A DNA stretch of 64,000 nucleotides from Flavobacterium sharifuzzamanii (GTDB taxonomy: Bacteria > Bacteroidota > Bacteroidia > Flavobacteriales > Flavobacteriaceae): NCBI RefSeq assembly GCF_003254585.1, contig NZ_QJGZ01000036.1, positions 350,979-414,978 on the forward strand, in the 5' to 3' direction. Positions 60,701 to 64,000 of the stretch are shown piece after piece. Position 1 is the first letter of the stretch; every line of letters begins with the position of its first letter. The position numbers were made by a program, and so were the translations under genes. The notes below the pieces were generated by a model. It made no database searches. It was not told where the DNA came from and worked only from the letters and a program-made list of their open reading frames with translations.

Positions 60701-63700
60701 TCTTTAGATATATATGATGCTTCTTATAGATTTGCAAATGCTACCATCACAGGAGCAGCAATACCAATCTGTGCAGGACAAACAGCTTCGTTGTCTGCTT
60801 CTTCATCAGGAGGCGAAACTTTTGTATGGTATGATGCTTCAACAGGAGGCAATATTGTGAGTGTAGCTCCAACAGCTCCATTAACAACAACAACGACATA
60901 CTATTTAGAAGCTACACGTGGAGGAACTTGTGTAAACAGTTTACGTCAAGCAGTTACTGTGACTGTATTGCCAATTCCTACAGGCGCAAGCATTGATATT
61001 GCTAGTCCAATTGAAGCAACTTGTGCGGGAGCGGCAGTTATTGCTCCTACGACAACAATTGCTGGAGTTGCATTTAAATATTATAAAGATCAAAATAAAG
61101 CAACAGAAATTGTAGATGGAAGTGTAGATGGAACTATAACATTTGCAAAAGATCCTGTTACAGGTGATCTTTCATTAACTGGTTTAAGCACTTCGAATTC
61201 TCCTTACAATTTATACATATCTGCAGTTAATGGAGGTACTTGTGAGAATGTGAATGGAGATTTAAAACAAGTAACGGTTAATTTTCCTTCCATTACACCT
61301 TCTCCAAATATCACTTCGACATTACAAGCATGTGGAAGTGCGAATTTAAGAAACGCAATCACAAATTACGATTCAAATGTAACTTATACATTCTATAATT
61401 CTTCGAATACTTTAATAACTGCCGAAGATGCATCTAATATTACAGTAAATGGCATTTACTATATAGAAGCGCAAAGTGCAACGAGTACCTGTCCATCTGC
61501 TAGACAATCTGTAACAGTTACAATTGATGTATTACCTACTTTAACGGTAACTGATCCACAAGAATCTGTAAATGTAGGAACAGATGTTTCGTTAGTAGCT
61601 ACTTCGACAGGAACTGTTACATGGTTTAATCAGCAAGGAGCCGCGATTGCAGGACCTCCATTTACAACCGGTCCATTAAATACACCTGGAGTTTATACTT
61701 ATACAGTTGTAGCAACTAATGGGTCTTGTATTGTAACTGCAACTAAGATTATCAATGTGATAGATCTTACAAGCTGTCAAAACTTAACAGAACGAGTTTA
61801 TGCAACAGGACAAACTGAAGGTACTATAATTACCGGAGATGTTACAAACAATACGAATGCAGTTGATGGTAATCCTCAAACATTCTCAACAATTACTACA
61901 GGTTTAGGACTTTTGGGAGTTGGTACAACATGGCAAAATTTAACATGGCCAGCAAATATCACGAAAGGTACTCCAGTGACAGTTAAATTAGGGTCTGAAT
62001 ATAGTTTATTGGCTGTTGGTCAGAATTTATCAGTAGTGGGTACAAAAAATGGAACTCTTATTGGTACAAGCCAGCCAGTAAAAGGATCATTATTAAATTT
62101 ACTTTCAGGTGATAACACTTATGAGTTTACTTTTGTTCCATCAGATGCATCAGGTCCACAAGATTATGATGGTATTCGTATTATATCATCTTCAATAGCA
62201 AGTGTTGCTCAAAATACAAAAGTATTTGATGCTTATTATAAAAAGCCTGCTACTTCAGTAACTTGTACATCAGGTGATATCCAAGATATTTTTTATGGCG
62301 CAACTGATTTAGGAATTGGAGCTGCAACTGCTTTGGTTGGAGTAAGTGATGTTTGGAATATTGCCGATAAAGATGTATCTACTTTTGCAACAATGTATAA
62401 TGGAGTGGGAGCTTTGGCAGCAGCAGATCTAACGGTGCAATTTAAAACACCTTCTGTTCTTAGTGATACCTTAAGAATTGTGGTTTCTAAACCAGGAACT
62501 CTTTTAAGTGTTAATCTCCTTACAGGGTTTTCAGTTCAGCGTTATTTAGGAAATGTAGAAGTTGGTGCTCCAATCCAAAATACTAGCACTTTATTAAGCA
62601 TAAAATTATTGCCAGGAAATACATTGGCGATGGTGTTGGTATCTTCTCCAACAGAAATTTACGATAGAGTTAGAATCCGTTTAGGAGGTGTTGCAGGAGT
62701 TTTAGATTTCTTAAGAGTACATACTGTAGAAAGAACAGCTAATACTACAATAATTGGAGCAGACCCTCAGAATAAAATTACGGTCTGCCCAGGTACTGAG
62801 ATTGAACTCCAAATACCAGAAGTCGCTTGTTCTACCTATCGATGGTATGATGCCGAAACAGGAGGGAATTTGGTTGCCACAGGACCTACTTTTACAGTAC
62901 CAGATAATTTAACAGCAGGTATCTACAGATATTATGTACAGCCAGTACGTTATGGTTGTGAAAATTACGCAAGAGGAGAAGTTACCGTTGAAGTAAAAGC
63001 TTCTGCTCCAGTAAATGCTTTAACAGATATTACTTTAAACGGAGGAACAACAACATCAATTTGTTCTGCTTCTGGAACCGTTACTTTGGCAACAAGTTTA
63101 AGCGGAACCCCAGTTTTAACAAATCCTGTTTATCACTGGTATCGTTTTGATGGAACAACAAGTCAGTTAATAACAGGTGAAACAACTGCACAATTAATAG
63201 TAAACGGATTGGCTCCTGGAACTTATACTTATTTTGTTGGAGTGAGTTCTGATGAATTGTGTGAAACTGCAGCAGCAGACAGAAAACAAATTACATTCAC
63301 TATTTTGCCTCCTTCAATAGTAAACGATATTATAGTTGACGATGTAACAGTTTGTAATGGTGTTCCGGCATCTTTAACTCCATCGGCTCCAACATTAACT
63401 AGTCCAGTATTCACTTGGTACTTAGATGCTAATAAAACGCAGCCAATTACAAATGGAGCTGTAATAGCAGGAGTTACTTATGCAATAGATGCAGCTGGTA
63501 TTTTAACCGCTACAGGTCTAACAAAAGCAGTAAGCCCAATAACATATTATGTAGCTGTTGCAAGCGCTAATACCTGCGAAAATTTAGCAGGAACATTGCA
63601 AGATGCAGTAATAATTGTTAGTGATCCAAATACTCCAACAACTACAAATAACACTCAGAATTTCTGTTTGATAAATGCACCAACTGTTGCAAATATTCAA

Positions 63701-64000
63701 GTTAATGAAAGCAATGTAATTTGGTATGATGCAGCGATAGGAGGAAATGTAATTGCTTCGACTACTCCATTAGTAAGCAGAATTTATTATGGAGCAGCAA
63801 CTGATGCGGTTACGTTATGTGAAAGCTCTTTAAGATTGCAAGTAACTGTTAACGTCAATGATCCAGGAACACCTACATTAGTAACAGCAGGAGTGCAAAA
63901 CTTCTGTAAGGAAGATCTTCCGACATTTGCAAGCGTTCAGTTCAATCAAGCAAATATTGTTTGGTATACAGCCATAACAGGCGGAACATTGATTCCATCT
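57704..64000 (+). CDS. Giant secreted Ig-like adhesin, 3' end outside window
   Basis: The frame is open from the ATG at 57704 to the window end: 2,099 codons without a stop. A long-type signal (LYPQMRLLGLLTLFFICTNA, FSQ) is followed by repeated modules. I count five copies of a 150-165-residue beta-rich module (57779-58270, 59043-59510, 60269-60736, 61767-62250 and 62260-62745). Each has N-terminal cysteines, a (V/I)DGNPxTAATL-like motif, LSLLSN/LLGGNRFRAS and V(R)IRLGG...LDIYDA. Between and after them lie at least ten Ig-like domains of 75-90 residues with the Ig_7-type signature xxWYDAATGGxxxxxGxxFTTPxLTxxTTYYVEA and paired cysteines. Proteins of this type are cell-surface adhesins of flavobacteria, often exported by the type IX system; the expected C-terminal sorting domain is outside the window. 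Confidence 0.9.
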   Translation, partial: MKKKFTFCNLYPQMRLLGLLTLFFICTNAFSQTICRPVSQTNSAGGGLLCIGVDVDSPANAYDGVGLSTYATLTNGVGLLGCVAEETMTLNQTARAGDQVAIYFGTGNGLLDLSLLSNASIQAKNSGVNVGSSVALNSPLLNLNLLSGNTVAVARFPITGDTNQIQVQVGGLVSLLVNLRIYDVRLEFAQPSVTGGLSQTVCAGVPTTLTATPAAGTTLAWYSSEFSTTALAVGNTYTTPALTGNTTYYIGITRAAGCEGNVRVPVVLNVSNPVAPAISNIGLTVCSTGATQQTTLSVVNPVPGTTYSWYSASSGGPALATGTTYSPTVPLGTTPFFVEASIGSCISNRIQTNVVSTAVPAQPTVLTQSVTIQSGQNATLNATTSEVGAQLNWYETATGGTAVATNTTTFTTPILTATKTYYVEAQSPNGNCVSATREPVTVTVQPAALGGCLEASSQVTTQVGVCLLCSATNLNNSVDGNPATAATLTVPVGVAASIQQTLQFNNPGKAGDIVEVDLELPGGLADLTLLGAVSLATYNGTTYNNDRVAITNPLITLQLLSGNRFRASVTAGANFDRVEIRLGAVVAALSRVDIYQATYRYKVPTVTGDTTICSGSTATLTAALAVGETVNWYSAATGGTSLASTAAFTTPALTAPTTYYVEVTRNGCVNSVRYPVQVSIENPVIPTVSASPTTICNGQSTTLTVQAPVAGTTYNWYDAATGGTLVFTGTSFTTPILTADVTYHVEAVIGSCSSATRTAVPLTVNPLPATPTFASSDVLIQSGQTVTLQVQNPVGGVRYNWYDVPTGGVSIAFNTTSFTPSPALTANKTYYVEASNVLTDCANPVRGAINVTVINAISSCLRANSQVVTKGGLTGCLSCGSANDGNSIDSDNTTAATLTVPLGVLDYIEQTLTFVSSGQAGDIIDVELGIPTGVLDISALSNISLESFNGGNPNGDQTNISSLLNVQLLGGNRFRASLVAAGAFTSVHVRLTGLLTALSSLDIYDASYRFANATITGAAIPICAGQTASLSASSSGGETFVWYDASTGGNIVSVAPTAPLTTTTTYYLEATRGGTCVNSLRQAVTVTVLPIPTGASIDIASPIEATCAGAAVIAPTTTIAGVAFKYYKDQNKATEIVDGSVDGTITFAKDPVTGDLSLTGLSTSNSPYNLYISAVNGGTCENVNGDLKQVTVNFPSITPSPNITSTLQACGSANLRNAITNYDSNVTYTFYNSSNTLITAEDASNITVNGIYYIEAQSATSTCPSARQSVTVTIDVLPTLTVTDPQESVNVGTDVSLVATSTGTVTWFNQQGAAIAGPPFTTGPLNTPGVYTYTVVATNGSCIVTATKIINVIDLTSCQNLTERVYATGQTEGTIITGDVTNNTNAVDGNPQTFSTITTGLGLLGVGTTWQNLTWPANITKGTPVTVKLGSEYSLLAVGQNLSVVGTKNGTLIGTSQPVKGSLLNLLSGDNTYEFTFVPSDASGPQDYDGIRIISSSIASVAQNTKVFDAYYKKPATSVTCTSGDIQDIFYGATDLGIGAATALVGVSDVWNIADKDVSTFATMYNGVGALAAADLTVQFKTPSVLSDTLRIVVSKPGTLLSVNLLTGFSVQRYLGNVEVGAPIQNTSTLLSIKLLPGNTLAMVLVSSPTEIYDRVRIRLGGVAGVLDFLRVHTVERTANTTIIGADPQNKITVCPGTEIELQIPEVACSTYRWYDAETGGNLVATGPTFTVPDNLTAGIYRYYVQPVRYGCENYARGEVTVEVKASAPVNALTDITLNGGTTTSICSASGTVTLATSLSGTPVLTNPVYHWYRFDGTTSQLITGETTAQLIVNGLAPGTYTYFVGVSSDELCETAAADRKQITFTILPPSIVNDIIVDDVTVCNGVPASLTPSAPTLTSPVFTWYLDANKTQPITNGAVIAGVTYAIDAAGILTATGLTKAVSPITYYVAVASANTCENLAGTLQDAVIIVSDPNTPTTTNNTQNFCLINAPTVANIQVNESNVIWYDAAIGGNVIASTTPLVSRIYYGAATDAVTLCESSLRLQVTVNVNDPGTPTLVTAGVQNFCKEDLPTFASVQFNQANIVWYTAITGGTLIPS

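Overview
The window looks like a piece of a Flavobacterium chromosome, probably close to F. johnsoniae. The reasons are low G+C, many Sec signal peptides ending in a Gln-rich cleavage site or a lipobox, a SusC/SusD pair, and promoters of the Bacteroidetes form TTG-N17..21-TAnnTTTG. It also carries families typical of Flavobacteriia (DUF1599, BT_3928, DUF6495) and a JOHN-like chromosomal metallo-beta-lactamase. No tRNA, rRNA, CRISPR array, transposase or integrase was seen.

Layout. 1-5.6 kb: the 3' end of dnaK, a CorA transporter and the acetate pair pta-ackA. 5.7-20.4 kb: a polysaccharide utilisation locus (PUL) on the + strand. It starts with a membrane-spanning sensor/LuxR-type regulator, followed by susC, susD, a GH144-type endo-beta-1,2-glucanase, a secreted esterase and a GH3 beta-glucosidase. 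After a terminator come a secreted glycerophosphodiester phosphodiesterase and a GH43-like/discoidin/FN3 protein. The enzyme set would fit a beta-1,2-glucan carrying ester and phosphoglycerol substituents, such as osmoregulated periplasmic glucans; this substrate is my inference. 20.6-31.5 kb: an M28 peptidase, then minus-strand genes including a Coq4-like protein, a YiiX-like peptidase, kdsA, an adjacent YhhN (lysoplasmalogenase-type) and AGMO-like hydroxylase pair, a WG-repeat protein, clpS and prmA.

31.6-48.2 kb: an uncharacterised pair (degenerate GH18-like lipoprotein plus a 778-residue helical protein). Then tpiA, a TlpA-like thioredoxin, a BT_3928/DUF1599 operon, folP, a CHRD lipoprotein, rlmH, an exported adenosine deaminase, GNAT-OsmC-pirin and alkC. 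48.3-56.5 kb: nadC, a YihY/BrkB membrane protein, DUF2147, a B1 metallo-beta-lactamase, priA, an orphan LytTR regulator and the rpsF-rpsR-rplI ribosomal operon. 56.5-64 kb: AT-rich DNA with a frameshifted two-TM gene and striking palindromes, then a giant secreted Ig-like adhesin that runs off the window. Its open frame is at least 2,099 codons.

Across the whole window the intergenic DNA is rich in structured repeats. There are three copies of a 102-131 bp palindromic element with matching changes in both arms, a 49-bp hairpin pair around the WG gene, two copies of a short AGACGCAC palindrome, a nested 166-bp inverted repeat, and several different degenerate repeats with an 8-11 nt period. 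All coordinates and residue numbers were counted by eye from the sequence; family assignments come from motif recognition, not database searches.
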